From: Erinaceus europaeus
Taxonomy: Eukaryota > Chordata > Mammalia > Eulipotyphla > Erinaceidae
Assembly: GCF_950295315.1 (NCBI RefSeq)
Contig: NC_080165.1
Coordinates: 4,821,291 to 4,885,290, forward strand
Length of the DNA stretch: 64,000 nucleotides
Reading direction: 5' to 3'
How positions within the stretch are numbered: position 1 is the first letter of the stretch; each line of letters begins with the position of its first letter. Below, piece after piece: positions 32,666-45,119 of the stretch. The notes under the pieces were generated by a model that was not told the DNA's origin, searched no databases, and saw only the letters and a program-made list of their open reading frames with translations. The position numbers were made by a program, and so were the translations under genes.

Positions 32666-35599
32666 CACTGGGAAATGTCAAACCACACTGCCACCTTGAC
32701 AACTGGGGCAGCTTCAGTGTGACCTCACATTTGAAGTCCTTTGCAGGACGACAAGACCCAAAGAGACATTGTAAGCATTTCTCCAACCAGCCTTCTTTGC
32801 CATCCGAAAATCCAGGTGGAATGATAGCAAGTTGGGTTTCATTGTTACTTAGATTCTGGTATTTTTCCATTCGTATGACAGAGTATTTTCTTTCCCCTCC
32901 ACCTCATTCAGGGCTTGTAGGATTTGTGTATATGTCAGAACATGTTCTTCTCGTCATTTTGTTTAGAATATGTTAGATACAAGTTCTTTGAAAGACTATA
33001 TCATCCGGTACCCTTTCTATGAGTCTTGTTTACCCTTCCCACCCTGTAACAGTGTAGATACTCCAATCTACCTTAGTGAGCTGAATTACTAACCTAACCA
33101 ACTGGTTAAATGAATGAATGACTTTTCATTTGAAGAAAGAATACATTTTAAATTTGCATCATCACTTCCCATCTCTGTTAAAAAAAAAAATCTTCAGACC
33201 CTTGATGCATTTACTATTATATTAGCAACGTCACTATTTCTGACTTTTAAAAGACACACAGTAGTATTGGGAGAAAAAAGGAATCTCTATATATTAAAAA
33301 TACAAATATATAAGCTCTTAAATCTCAAACATGCATAAAGCCGGTGATTCTTAGTGAGCATGCAAATGTGTGTTTTCTATTACTCTATAATAAATAAGTA
33401 AAAATATAAGGAGTAGAAACATTTATTTGCTTGGTTTCTTTGGTTTCAGAAACCAGTATGTCCAGCCTGATTTCAGCTTGGCATCTACCTAGCCTAAAAT
33501 TCAGGCCAGATATCCACCCGAGTCCTCTGATGACTAGAGACCCCTTAACTGCCTGCTATATGCTGTTTCCAAAACTTTCTCACAGGTCATCCTGAAACAT
33601 GAAAACTTACTTCATCAAAGCTGTAGTTTCTTTCCTTAGAAAAGGACGAGTCCTTATTTCAAGAAGCATTAACATGAAGAAGCCACGCTCATCTAAAATA
33701 ATCTCCCTTTTGAGAGGCTCAAAACTAACATGCTTGAAACTTTAATTCCAGCTGCTAAACCCCTTCACCTTCAACATCTAAGACAAGCCAATGCTAAGAG
33801 CGATCGCGTCTTTAGAGATTCTGCCCACACCAAAAGAAAGAAATAGTGCTGATTAGACAGACGTTCAGAGCTGAGAATCTTGGAGCCATTTCAGAATCCA
33901 GTCCATCACAAAATGTGAGAATGTCATTTCAGGTTTAAGTATATAGAACATGATCCTCTACCAAAATTGTTCTGGTTCTCCCTGAAGGCAAAGAGTAGGA
34001 TTACGCTTCCCAGGCAGATTCGCCTTTGAAGACATGGACAGCCATTGTTTTAGTCTTGGCAATAAAAGGAGCCTGAGTGCCTGTGTCACTTTACAAGGGA
34101 GCTTTCAAAACCAGTACACTAATCACCACATTGCTTTCTCTCTCACTAGGTGATGTGAAAACATGTGCTGAGATGTACCTTCTATAGGCCCGATCTTGAG
34201 GGATTCTCTGTCTTCTAACTTAAGATCAAACTAAAATTACAACACCAATGAAAAATAGTCATCCACTACATCAAGTTAAAGGGTGGGGATTCTTGTTAAT
34301 GCATGACAATTTTGTCAGCTCACCGCCATAAACAAATGGCATCTAGTTCATATACTAAAGGGCATCACAGTCACTTAGGGGCCCAACAAACCTGAATTTA
34401 CTCTCAAAGGCTAAAAGGAATCTTACCATGAGAATTAAAGAACATATTATACAGAAAGGTACAAGTATTAGAAGGTTACTATTAAATAAACCCTGTATTG
34501 AAGAGTTAAAAAGTAAGATGGGAAAGTAAATACGTGGAGATAATTTTAGGGACTTGTTAACTTAATAACAATTGTTGATTGTTATTACTTGAATAAGAAA
34601 TTTTGTGGGAACAGTAATATAAATGACTGTTTCAAAGGGGAAAAGCAGAGGGTATGAACGTCATTCTCTAGAGTTGCATAATTTAATTTTTAACCTGTTA
34701 TTTCAGTCTGAAACTTTTTATTCTTTTTCTTTTATCAGAGGCTATTAGTTTACAGTCTAGTCTTCAACACACAGGCACAGCCTCTCATCTCCCCCTTGAC
34801 TGGTGTCTAGAAGACTCACCGGAATCTTAATGTGCCTTCGTCCTGTCCCTCTCTCTTCTTCCCAGAGTTCTCTGCTGTGGTGCAATCTGCCACACCAAAT
34901 CCAGGTTGCAGCTTGCTTTCCTTTTTTTTCTTTTATAATATGACTCCTAAAATCTTGTTAAAACATCTTCCTCTATATTCCATCTTATAAATAATGTTCT
35001 TTAAGATGATGTGATATAATTACTCAACATAGTTCTAAAACTCTGATACAAGGGAAGATCTTTTCTGGCTATACTTGTCCAGACGTTAAGAGGAGAAAAG
35101 AAAGCAAAGAAATAAGCACTCTTGATGTCATTTGTTAAGGGCTGTGGCATGTAATCATTGTACACTTCACCTCTTCATAGACTCAGTTGATAAACAATAG
35201 ATTTATTACCCTTCATCTTAGTCACTAAAAGTAATTACAACAATATATATTAAATGATATAAAAAGAATAGGTACTCAGCAGTCAGAATATATATCTATA
35301 GCTATTACTAATAATAAATAGTGATCCTACTATAATAAATCATTCTTCTATGCTTAGTATTTTTTTCTCTATAAAGGGAGTGATATTCTTATTTGACTTG
35401 AGATTTTATTTCACTTCAATAATTCTCAAGTTACATGTAAACTAATTCCACCTTAAAAGATTCAAGGAAAAAAATAATTGCAACACCCTAAAAATTAAAG
35501 GTTCAAATTCTTTGTAACGTGATAAACTTTTATTTTCATATCTATTTTGTATTGCCATGATTTACTCCTAAGATATTCAGGAACTTTTATCCTCATATA
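32666..35599. other. Repeat-poor region
   Basis: About 2.9 kb without SINE, L1 or LTR signatures, the longest such interval in the window. It has only short open frames and no splice-linked coding pattern that I can read. CGATCGCG near 33801 is a rare CpG cluster in otherwise CpG-poor DNA. Confidence 0.5.
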
Positions 35600-35817
35600 T
35601 TTTTTTAATTTCTTTATTATTCTTATGTATTTATTGGATAGAGGCAGCCAGAAATCCAGAGATAAAGGGGTGATAGAAGGGGAGAGAGACAGAGAGACAC
35701 CTGCAGCCCTGCTTCACCACTCACAGAACTTTCCCCCTGCAGGTGGGGACCTGGGAGTCACCCGGGTCCATGTGCATTGTCGCACGTTTGCTGAACCAGG
35801 TGCACCAACACCCAATT
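35600..35817 (-). mobile_element. SINE family B (minus)
   Basis: TTTAATTTCTTTATTATTC, GTATTTATTGGATAGAGGC, GCAGCCCTGCTTCACCACTC, TTTCCCCCTGCAGGTGGGG and AACCAGGTGCACCAACACCC. Confidence 0.93.
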
Positions 35818-36074
35818 CCTATTGTTGTATATTTTATGAAGCAGAATTTTCTATGGTTAGTAATCAAAATGCTAGTATTATTCTATAATGCAAGCTTAGC
35901 TACATTCTGCTTGTTACTCATCTAATCTCTTGACAAAGAAAACCACAAATCTACTCACCAACACCCATACTGAGAAAACAGAAAAGTTTAGAAATGCATG
36001 GACACCACCCACCAAAGCCACCAGCAGAAGTTCTGTAGTGTGTCAAATAATTTGTCCAAAATAGTTGTGAAGTT

Positions 36075-37170
36075 TTTATTTAATTTTTTATTTATAAAAA
36101 GGAAACATTGACAAAACCACGGGATAAGAGGGGTACAACTTCACACAATTCTTACCACCAGAACTTTATATCCCATCCCCTCCCCTTACAGCTTTCCTAT
36201 TCTTTAACCCTCTGGGAGTATGGACCCAGGGTCATTGTGGGATGCAGAAGGTGGAAGGTCTGGCTTCTGTAATTGCTTCCCCACTGAACATGGGTGTTGG
36301 CAGGTGGATCCATACTCCCAGCCTGTCTCTCTCTTTCCCTAGTGGGGCAGGGCTCTGGGGGCTCCAGGACACATTGGTGGGGTTGTCTGTCCAGAGAAGT
36401 CTGGTTGGCATCATGCTAGTATCTGGAACCCAGTGGTTGAAAAGAGAGTTAACATACAAAGCCAAACAAATTGTTGACCAATCATGGATCTAAAGGCTCG
36501 AATAGTGCAGATGAAGAGTTGGGGGGCCCTCCGTTTTGTAGATAGCTAGTAGGCATATTTTAGTTATATTCCAAAGGGCCTATAGCTATACTAGTGTTTT
36601 TGTTTGTTTGTTTTTGTTTCTGCTTTTTTTGGGGGGGGGTTGTTTGTTTGTTTTGTCTGAGCTTGAAATCTCATATGCAGGTGGATCCTAATTATTGTCT
36701 GGGGAGGTAGTGTCATGGCTGGCAGAAGGAACAGAAAGTTGGATCAGGGAAGAGAATAGCTCCCAAATATGGGAAAGGTGTATAAATATTGTTGACTGTC
36801 AACCCCATCAATTTGATCTGATCTGGGGCCCGTATTCAGCTTAGGAGCCTATGTGACTTCTGCATCCCTGTAGATCTGAGCTCACATTCTGTGGTCATCA
36901 GTGGGAACGTTCCAAGCTGCCCCAATATCAGGACCCATCTTCCTCAGGTGGAGCATAGAGTATGTTGTCCATCCTCCCTTCGGAGGATGGAACATTCTCT
37001 ACCATTGTTGATCCAAGTTGAGGGCAAGGTCCTATGGGGGCCCACAAAGGGGTCTATTGTGTTGTTCCTGATAGGATTGACCAGTCACAATGGAGAGAGG
37101 GATTTATTCGAGGTGTAGGCCCATCATGTCTGTTTGGGAATCTCAGGACTCCCTGAATAGGGCCCCAGTT
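36075..37170 (-). mobile_element. Repeat family R (minus)
   Basis: Starts with the complement of the terminal TTTATAAATAAA and continues through the complement of the 25260-26340 order, ending near CTGAATAGGGCCCCAGTTA. It is 5' truncated by about 300 bp relative to the copy at 24919. Poly-T/G runs near 36600-36650 replace the variable A-rich linker. Confidence 0.93.
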
Positions 37171-38264
37171 ATTTGTAAAGTTTCTAAGCTACCCTGGTCT
37201 TTCATAGGAGTCTAGTGCTTCAGAAAGTCAACGATGTCATGTGTTCCTCATACTTCCACAACTATGGAATAAGAAGCCTGCTTACTAGCCATGACTGAAG
37301 TCGTTGTCTTTGCACCAGGACACTAAAGTCTGGGGGAAAACATTCATGTTTTTTTGCATAGGATCATGACATGAACAGTGGTGTGCAAAGGTTTCAAATA
37401 GAACTACTTCATTTTAGGAGCCTTCCCTGATCCACATTCCAGGTTCCGGAATGGACCAAGTTGCCTTCAACTGCCCCCTGGCTATCACACGCCAGTGTTC
37501 TCTGCATTTGCTGCCGAACTCCTTGCTCAAAATAATTTTCAATACCTAAACATATGATTGGATATACCATGCCACGTTCCACGAAAGATATTTTGTTTTT
37601 GACAATCGAGCTTCTGATAAGGTTTTCCTTTGATTCTATAAAATATCGGGGAGAAATGTCATCTATCTTAAGTTTCAATCTGAAACAACTGACGACATGG
37701 ATGTAAAAATACAAACGTTTAACAGCTTGAGAAGGCTGTCTTCTGCTGGGGAAGTATGAAGAATCGCTGCTCCTTATTCTTAAATGTACAAAGAAACAGG
37801 AATTCAGTGTGAAATGAATACACAGCGACATTGCCATGGGATCCATGTGACAGCCACACACTGATAGGCGGATATGCCTTCTCGGCACTCTGGCTCTTGT
37901 CTTCAATGAATACTGACTGACTCAGGTGCCTTCGAATTTTAGATACAAAGCCTAAAGCAGGTGGGAGAGCTAGCTTATTTGAATGCTGTGCATCCTTCAG
38001 CTCCCTCTGTACTGAGCTGTCTCTCTATCTTTGTCTCTTTCTGTCTTCACCTATTGTTTTGGAATGGTGAAGCCCCAAGGCTTACTTAAAACAAAGAAAC
38101 AAAACAAAAAAATCCCAAGTTCCTACCACTAACTTATTATGTGATCATTGAGATCTGTATATACTTACAGAATGCTTATGAGTAAACATAAATACTAGGT
38201 CCAATTATTCACTGGTCAAATTTTTGAAACAATAAGATTTTGTACTTAACTTAAACAGGCACTT
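37171..38264. other. Spacer
   Basis: No interspersed repeat recognised. A minus-strand frame of 165 codons spans 37409-37906. It has no recognisable family and its composition does not look clearly coding. A processed pseudogene or chance frame cannot be told apart here. Confidence 0.4.
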
Positions 38265-38467
38265 TTAAAAATATATTTCTTAAACTTTATTTATACTATT
38301 TGATAGAACAGAGAGAAATTGAGAGGGAAAGACAGAGAGACATTTGCAGCCCTAATCCACCACTTGTGAAGCTTACCCTCCTGCACGTGGGGAGAAGGGG
38401 CTTGAACCTGGGTCCTTGTGCATAGCAATACAAGCACTTAACCAGGTGCGCCACCACCCGGCCCCCA
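38265..38467 (-). mobile_element. SINE family B (minus)
   Basis: AGAACAGAGAGAAATTGAG, CCACTTGTGAAGCTTACCC, GGGCTTGAACCTGGGTCC and AACCAGGTGCGCCACCACCC; a clean head end. Confidence 0.94.
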
Positions 38468-38972
38468 GTATCCCCCTAGTGAACAATCATAGTTACTGCA
38501 TATAAAACAATGTTACCTAAGAACAAAAAAAGTCACCATAGACTTACACAGTTGGGTAAATGACCAGTGACATTTTCTGTATGACCTAGACAACTCAGAC
38601 TGAATTTCCTCTGCACACATATAAGGCATTTGTCTCGTCTTTAGACTTCATGTCGCCAACAAAAACCTTTGATTAGCAGACTTGAAGGCACACGAATCTC
38701 TGAAGATGCCATAGGAGCAAAGGTCTCACTGGTCTCCTGATTGCCTAGAAGGGTTCTAAACCAGATATTTCTACCACTATGGCCTAACACTTGCTAGAAT
38801 GAACTGTTCTGGAGCATGGTTTTATCCATCTGAACTCTTCATATTGCCCTAAAAGTTTTATTTACACAGCTTCTGAAAAATAACTGGAAGAAGATTAAGA
38901 TATAATATTTATGTGAGAGATTTTTATTCCCTGCATTTGGATGCCCAAAGTACTTATAAAAGGATACTTTAG

Positions 38973-39120
38973 TGGTCCGGGAGGTGGCGCAGTGGTAAAG
39001 CTTTGGACTGTCAAGCATGAGGTCCCTAGTTCGATTCCTGGCAGCATATGTGTCAGAGTTATGTCTGGTTCTTTTTCTCTCTTCCTATCTTTCTCATAAA
39101 TAAATAAAATCTTTTTTTTA
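38973..39120 (+). mobile_element. SINE family C, with target duplication
   Basis: Short tRNA-headed SINE: GGGAGGTGGCGCAGTGGTAA, CTTTGGACTGTCAAGCATG, TAGTTCGATTCCTGGC and CTCATAAATAAATAAA. Flanked by AAAAGGATACT(T/C)TAG at 38958-38972 and 39121-39135. Confidence 0.96.
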
Positions 39121-39197
39121 AAAAGGATACTCTAGAGGGACTAGAGATCATCCCAGTACATTTGGATGTGACTACAAATAATTCTACTTACCATTGT

Positions 39198-39421
39198 TTT
39201 AAAATATTTATATTTATTTATTTGATATAGACAGAGAGATGTTGAGAAACAAAATGGAGATATAGAAGGAGAGAAAGATACGTCTGCGACACTGCTTCCC
39301 AACTCACAAAGCTTCTGCTCTGCAGGTAGGCCTTGGTGGGGAGGGAGAGGGGGAGCTTGAACCAGGGTTCCTGTGCATTGTAACATGCACACTTACCCAT
39401 GTACTCCACCCCCACACCCCT
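39198..39421 (-). mobile_element. SINE family B (minus), diverged
   Basis: TATTTATTTATTTGATATAG, GCTTCTGCTCTGCAGGTAGG, GAGCTTGAACCAGGGTTCC and ACTCCACCCCCACACCCC. Confidence 0.85.
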
Positions 39422-40032
39422 ATTACTTTAAAATAGGATACATGAGAAACTAGACTTGGTGTTGGGATAACAAGTAGAAACATGGTCTCCATACAGAATT
39501 GACTAGACCAAGATACATAGTGACACTATATTAACCAATCACATTTTTTTTTTCTCAGAGTAGGCAGATGAGTAAAACTTCCACCTCCCTAAATGGTTGA
39601 AACCATAGTTCTTCGGAATAACCTAAACCATATACAGAAACAACTACTCAATAACTTCACATGGCTTCTTCTTTCCTCAAAGTTAGAGCAATGGGGAGTC
39701 GGAGCCGAGAATCTCAAACAAACTTGAGATAGTATGTCTCTGGTACTCTTTCCTCTGGTAAGGGATTTCTTTTTTCCTTTTTCATAATAAACTGAATGTT
39801 GGGTATAGATCCCTTATTGGAAAATCTGACCTGATATCAGCTCTTGATACTGTTGTTTATCCCTCCAATAATTTCTCCCTTCTCTCTTTCTATCTCTCCC
39901 TCCCCGAGCTCTCTCTGTGTCTCTCTCGTTACTTCATGTAATTGTCCACAAGTTATGTCAAGGTGTTTTTCATAAAAAAAAAAAAATTGAATCCCTGGAC
40001 ATAGCTCACCTGTCTCACTCATCACTAAAATA
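39422..40032. other. Spacer
   Basis: Nothing firmly identified. A CT-rich stretch near 39870-39930 and an A13 run near 39975 could be the remains of a minus-strand or rearranged SINE. Confidence 0.45.
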
Positions 40033-40078
40033 TGTTGGACTTGATGGTGGTGCACCTGGTTGGGAGCATATGTGATAA
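40033..40078 (+). mobile_element. SINE family B head fragment
   Basis: Only the head is present (GATGGTGGTGCACCTGGTTG, GGAGCATATGTGATAATA), followed almost at once by the inverted part of an R copy. Confidence 0.7.
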
Positions 40079-40085
40079 TATAAGT

Positions 40086-40407
40086 CCAATGGGGTGGCCT
40101 GTTAGTGATTAAAGATCATCGTTAAAGTATGTCAGACTCTTGCCCTTACTCAACTTTTGCAGTCCTTGCTTTGATAAGGATAGCTTGGGATTGAATGAGG
40201 GATTTATAATAGGAAATAGGTGAGGAGGGTATCTAAGTCTAAGTAGAAACTATTTCATTATGAACTTCACACTGACTCACTGCAGACTACTTTTACTTTC
40301 AGATCTATATTTTGCCTTAATTTATGGATACATATGAACATATCCCTTATCTCATGGGACCTGGTCTATATCTAGGTTTTGGGACTTTATTAGGAAGTGA
40401 ACCTAGT
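40086..40407 (-). mobile_element. Repeat family R, inverted 5' block
   Basis: The reverse complement of the R interval corresponding to about 24945-25290: GGGGTGGCCTGTTAGTGAT, CAGTCCTTGCTTTGATAAGG, GTGAGGAGGGTATCTAAGTC, CTCATGGGACCTGGTCTATA. It is joined head-on to a plus-strand R block. Confidence 0.85.
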
Positions 40408-40835
40408 CGGGGAGTCCTGAGATTCCCAAATAGACATGATAGGCCTAGACCTCACTCTCTCCACTGTTACCAGTCATCTCTATCAGGAACAACAAAATCC
40501 CTTTGTGGGCCCCCATAGGAGCTTGCCCTCAACATGGATCAACAACTGTAGAGAATGTTCCATCCTCTGAAGGGAGGCTGGACAACATACTCTATGTTCC
40601 ACCTGAGGAAGATGGGTCCTGATATTGGGGCAGCTTGGAATGTTCCTACTCATGACCACAGAATGTGAGCTCAGATCTACAGGGATGCAGAGGTCACACA
40701 GGCTCCTAAGCTGAATATGGGCCCCAGATTACATCAAATCGATGGGGTTTACACTCAACAATATTTATACACCTTTCCCATATTAGGGAGCTACTTTCTT
40801 CCCTGATCCAGCTTTCTGGTCCTTTTTCCAACCCT
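40408..40835 (+). mobile_element. Repeat family R, plus-strand block
   Basis: Continues in normal orientation from GGGGAGTCCTGAGATTCCC to CTTTCTGGTCCTTTTTCCA, where it stops short of the 3' terminus. Together with 40086-40407 it forms one R copy with its 5' block flipped. Confidence 0.9.
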
Positions 40836-42379
40836 GCATATTTATGCTTCAGAAGTGGAATTATAAGACAGTAGTGGCACAGTGAAAATAATAATGTGCC
40901 AATTTGGAGATGTAAGCTATTTTTCTATTTGTTACAGGGCAGAATAAAAATTGCATCCTGATCAATATGTAGAATGATAAAAAAGAACTGTAGATTTACA
41001 TTCCTGTGGAAGCCAACATGAGCTCTATAGGATAAAATAGAATTATTTGGTTTATTTGATGCTCCCATTTTGATGCACATTTTCTCTATGTGATATCCAT
41101 GTAATGTAGCAAGTGTTCAAAAATCAAAGTGCTGATATGATCCTGATAATAATTCTGATGCAGATTTTAATTTTGTAAAAAAAAAATCACAGATAGCATA
41201 AACTAATTTTATGCTACATGTATTCATCTACCTGCCTGGAATCAATTAGTCTCTAAAAATGCAATCTATATTCAAAACTGTTTAATTTTCTTTTAACAGC
41301 ACACTTTTTACACAAAGCCATTTATTTAGTGAAAGTATCTGGTGTTATCATACATGAACCAAGCAACCTGACGATATCATTTATAGAATCGCAGACAATC
41401 CCGACTGACAGTGCATTTCTTTGTGTAGGTGTTTTGTTCAACATTTCACATATCAGCTAATAAAGCTATCTGAGACGCTTTATGATACTGGAGACATATA
41501 AGCAGGAAGATGAAAAGAGAGGTTTACAATTTTTCAGCAACTGTCAACACTGTCTCCGATTACATGTGATCAACTTTCAAGTAAATGCGAACACATGATA
41601 TCATTTACAGTCATAAAAGCACACGCCGCACAACAGCCGCTTTGCTCCCATCTGCTCTGCGGATCACAGACTGTCTGTGGAGAGGCACCGGGTGACACTG
41701 CAGCGTGGTGTGCCCTTGGTTTGAGGTGCGCCGATCCAGTCCTTGAATGATGCCCTGTCACAGACCACAAAGGTCAAGCAGGGTGCACTTCTTGCTTGGA
41801 ACCTTGAGCAGGAAGCAGAGTAGCCAAAGCCATGACTTTTCTTTCTCTTCAGAAGATATAGAAGTGGAAACCAAAAGAAAAATGAAAAGAAATACAGAGA
41901 TACAGTGTGAACAGTTGAATGTAGTGTTGCCTTCACGCGAAATTAATGTGTTTTCTATTTTAAAAATGTAGGGTTTTAATATTATTGTTGAGATGGCTTT
42001 GATTTACAAAATCACACTCTGTGGATGCAAAATTCCACCAATTTTCAAAATATTCTACTCTGCACCACCCGTCACCAGAATAGTAGCCTCCCTTCGCGGA
42101 GGACGGCTAGAAGCTCTCCATCTACCTTACCCACTGGTCACTCAGTCCTGTTAGGTGCCGTCAGCTCCACAGTCTGTGCCAGGTTTATCTTCTTTTGACT
42201 TTGCTTGTTTGCCTTCCTTTATTCATTTATTCTCACACCATGGGAAATCATTTGGTGTTTTTCTTTGATATAAATCTCTTAAGTATTCCTTTCAGGGCCA
42301 GTTAGTGATAATGGATTTCTTTTATGATTATTTGACTAAAAAGTTCTCCCTCTCTCTTTCCTTCAGAAGTGAGGTAGAA
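40836..42379. other. Repeat-poor spacer
   Basis: I see no gene and no clear repeat. The part at 41300-41700 is mixed in composition, with scattered CpGs. Confidence 0.45.
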
Positions 42380-43090
42380 CCTAAGTGACTAGCACATCCT
42401 TTGATGAATGTCTTTTTCATCCAAAAGTTTGAATATATCCTATCATTCCTTAGTGAACCTTAGTATTTCTGTTGAGAAATCAGCAGGTAGTCTTACACAG
42501 TTCCCTTAGAGGTTCACTAAGGAATGAGAGGATATATTCAAACTTTCGAATGAAAAAAAAATTTCCCCAAAGGCAACTCTAGTCACTGAGGTGATAACTC
42601 AGCTCTGAAAGAGAGAACAAGAGCTCTTTAGTCAAAAAACATTTGAAGGAACCAATCATCACTAACTTTGTTGTGTCTTAAGATTCCTCATCTTCCATCT
42701 GTGCCATTTTAATTATCTGTTTAAGTAGACTTATTTATTTTGGGAGGGACTCATGACTTCTTGGATCTGATTGCCTCCTTCCTTAATTTCAAGAAATTCT
42801 CAGCTATCGTTTCCTTAAATAAGAGTCCTACCCTTTTGTCTCCTCCTTCAATCACACCATGGTACAATTTTCTTTCTCTAGTTGTCTCATGACTCTCTTT
42901 TATGTTATTTCATTTGTCTTGTCTTCTTCTTTTTTTCTTTTTATTGGTTTGTTCCTTTATTTTTTGATGCTTTCATCTATCTTACATTCAGCTTATAGCT
43001 TCAACCTTTGGCTTCTTTTGGATGATAGTGCCCTCAATATAATTTTTAGTTCAGCAATCTAACCAAACAGATATTATTCATTCCAATGAT
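42380..43090 (-). mobile_element. Possible old L1 ORF1-region fragment (minus)
   Basis: CAAGAAATTCTCAGCTATCG, CCTTAAATAAGAGTCCTACC and the surrounding T-rich coding-complement style resemble the corresponding part of the L1 at 59558-61547 (AGAAGTTCTCAGCTATTATG). The match is weak. Confidence 0.45.
42413..42557. repeat. Imperfect inverted repeat, 48-bp arms
   Basis: The left arm at 42413-42460 and right arm at 42510-42557 are reverse complements with 45 of 48 positions matching by eye; the loop is 49 bp. Both arms contain ATTCCTTAGTGAACCT or its complement. A DNA or RNA stem is possible. Confidence 0.9.
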
Positions 43091-43589
43091 CTATTATAAC
43101 CAAAGAGATTTTATTCACTCCAATAATCAGCTTCTCTCAGTCTTTCTTGCAGACACGTCTTCTACTGAACTTGTTCCAGTGAGCATCTATGGCTTTGAAG
43201 TCTACATTAGGAAGTTGATATAAGTCTTGAATTTGGAATTTTCTTCAAGTTGTTGCTTTGAGTCATTAGCATGGTTGTTACCATTCTGTCTTTCGCTGTG
43301 AATCTTGTTTGCATTTCAGGGACACTTCAATGTGAGTACCTTTGCTCTGGAAGAGGGAAGAGGAAAACACAGGCTCTCTGTGTTCACCAGTCTGGGCTCC
43401 AACCTTCCTAAGTGTATTTTCTAAGTAAATCAAGGGTTCTTTCGCTATAGCAATGGTTTCCAAAACGTGGTCCTGGGATTAACAGAATCAGTATAGAGAA
43501 ATCAGTATAGAAAAAGTATACAGAATCAGTATAGAGAAAGCAATTAAAATGTGGGCTTTCAGACTGTTAAAGGGATAAGGGAGTAACAG
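43091..43589. other. Spacer with short duplicated motif
   Basis: The motif CAGTATAGA(G/A)AAA recurs at about 43483-43545. No gene is seen. Confidence 0.5.
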
Positions 43590-43960
43590 CATCTGTCCCC
43601 CACACCTACACTGAACTTCTCTGTTCCAGTCTCTTGGAAACAAAACTGGCAGTCAGCTGAGGTAAAGAACAAACACCTCATCACAGACCCCTGCGAGCGT
43701 CAACCCGGTTTTGACCTGGCACGTTATGATCGGGCCCTCCTCAATTGCTATCGAACAGGCCATGGCCTGTGCGCCGCTATGTTCCATCGCTGGGGAGCCA
43801 GAGACGACCCGAACTGCCCCTGCGGCTCCAGACAGACTATGACCCACATAGTCAATGACTGCCACCTCTCCAGATTCAAAGGAGGTCTCGAAACTTGACA
43901 TCAGGCTCAACCTGACGCTGTTGTCTGGCTACGGAAGAAGGGCAAACGCTAGAAGAAGAG
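43590..43960 (+). mobile_element. Non-L1 LINE reverse-transcriptase C-terminal fragment
   Basis: The plus strand reads PGFDLARYDRALLN, YRTGHG, then NCPCGSRQTMTHIVNDC, a Cys/His knuckle (CxCG...H...C) found after the reverse-transcriptase domain of some non-LTR elements and absent from L1 in this form. A TGA at 43896-43898 interrupts the frame. The frame then continues as HQAQPDAV to a TAG followed by GAA repeats, with almost no 3' UTR. It is 5' truncated. The copy at 57430 is about 95 percent alike and carries the same TGA. I cannot assign the clade with certainty. Confidence 0.8.
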
Positions 43961-43980
43961 TTCGCCATGACTTTTCCCAA

Positions 43981-44395
43981 CAAAGAATTGATAAGAGAGC
44001 ATGATTGTCCAGGTAATTTTAAACTTTTATTAAAAACAAAACATGTTAGGACATGAAAGAGAGAGGGAGAAGAAACAAAAAGGTGACTGAGAACTGACTT
44101 ACAGCCTTGATGGTCACATGGTAGTGGGGGGGGGAGGGTAGGGAGAGAGAGACAGAGAGAGGGAGAGAGAGAGAAAGAGAGAGATAGAGAATTACATGTT
44201 TGCGGTCAAAGAGGAAAAGAAAGTGAACATCCTCAGCTTCTGGGTTACAAACTCAAAACCCCATCTACACCCCTCAAGCCACACCTGTAACCATCCCCAC
44301 CTCTGAGTGGTCCTTCCTCCCTCAACATTCCAGCTACACCTGTAATCACCCCCATTTCTGGGCTGTACCTTATGTCACTTCTCCCTCAGCATTAC
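43981..44395 (-). mobile_element. Possible LTR (minus)
   Basis: AACTTTTATTAAAAAC is the complement of an AATAAAAGTT polyadenylation region. The high-coordinate end holds two versions of an LTR-like start (complements TGTTGAGGGAGGAAGG and TGCTGAGGGAGAAG) as an imperfect duplication of about 58 bp. A GA-rich tract lies at about 44135-44190. No second LTR is seen. Confidence 0.4.
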
Positions 44396-45119
44396 CCTAC
44401 TGAGTCAAAAGCTCTGGATGGTGCCCAAAGTCTGTATTTTTATCCGTTCTTCACATGACTTAGATGTATAGTAAAGTTTGAGGAAAATCAGCCTGCTGTG
44501 TGTATTTACTACACTAGACAATTTATTGGAAAGGGGACCCATTATAAATTTCTTGAACAATGATAATTTATTAACTAACAGTGAACGTTTTAGTCCTCAA
44601 GATACCATGGAGTTCTATGAATAAGAAGAAACAAAGAAACAAAAAAGGTTATTGAATAAACCCTTGCCTTTGTCATATATGCTGTTATATATTACAGATT
44701 TGTTTATTTTATTTACATTTTATCCTTTTATCAGCGTTCGATGTTTCACAAAAGGGTATTTTATATTGACAAAAGGGTACATTTCCCATGTCCCTGTGAA
44801 GGGCATCTGCAGAATGCTTTTACCCCCAACTTGGTTCTATTTCCATCATCATGAACCAGGGCTCTAGAGCCCTACTCACCTCCTCCCTCCCAGGCCCTTC
44901 CTAGAGTAGTACACATGGCAAAGCAGACATCTTCCCAGAAGAACTATCTTTCCAGCCCTGTGCTATTGTATTTGTAGATCAATTAAAAAGTCATACTTAG
45001 GACCTATGATTCAGTTGAAAATTCATGAAGAAAAATACAGATGTATATGGAGATTTTATGGAGAGAAAGAGAAATCTTTAAATCATGAATAAACAAAAAA
45101 AGAAAGAAAAGAAAGAGAA
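44396..45119. other. AT-rich spacer
   Basis: No gene or repeat recognised. Confidence 0.5.

Noticed and set aside
43653..43910. 85-codon minus-strand frame
   Set aside because: It is the complement of the LINE knuckle region, which reads sensibly on the plus strand. The same shadow appears at 57648-57842.
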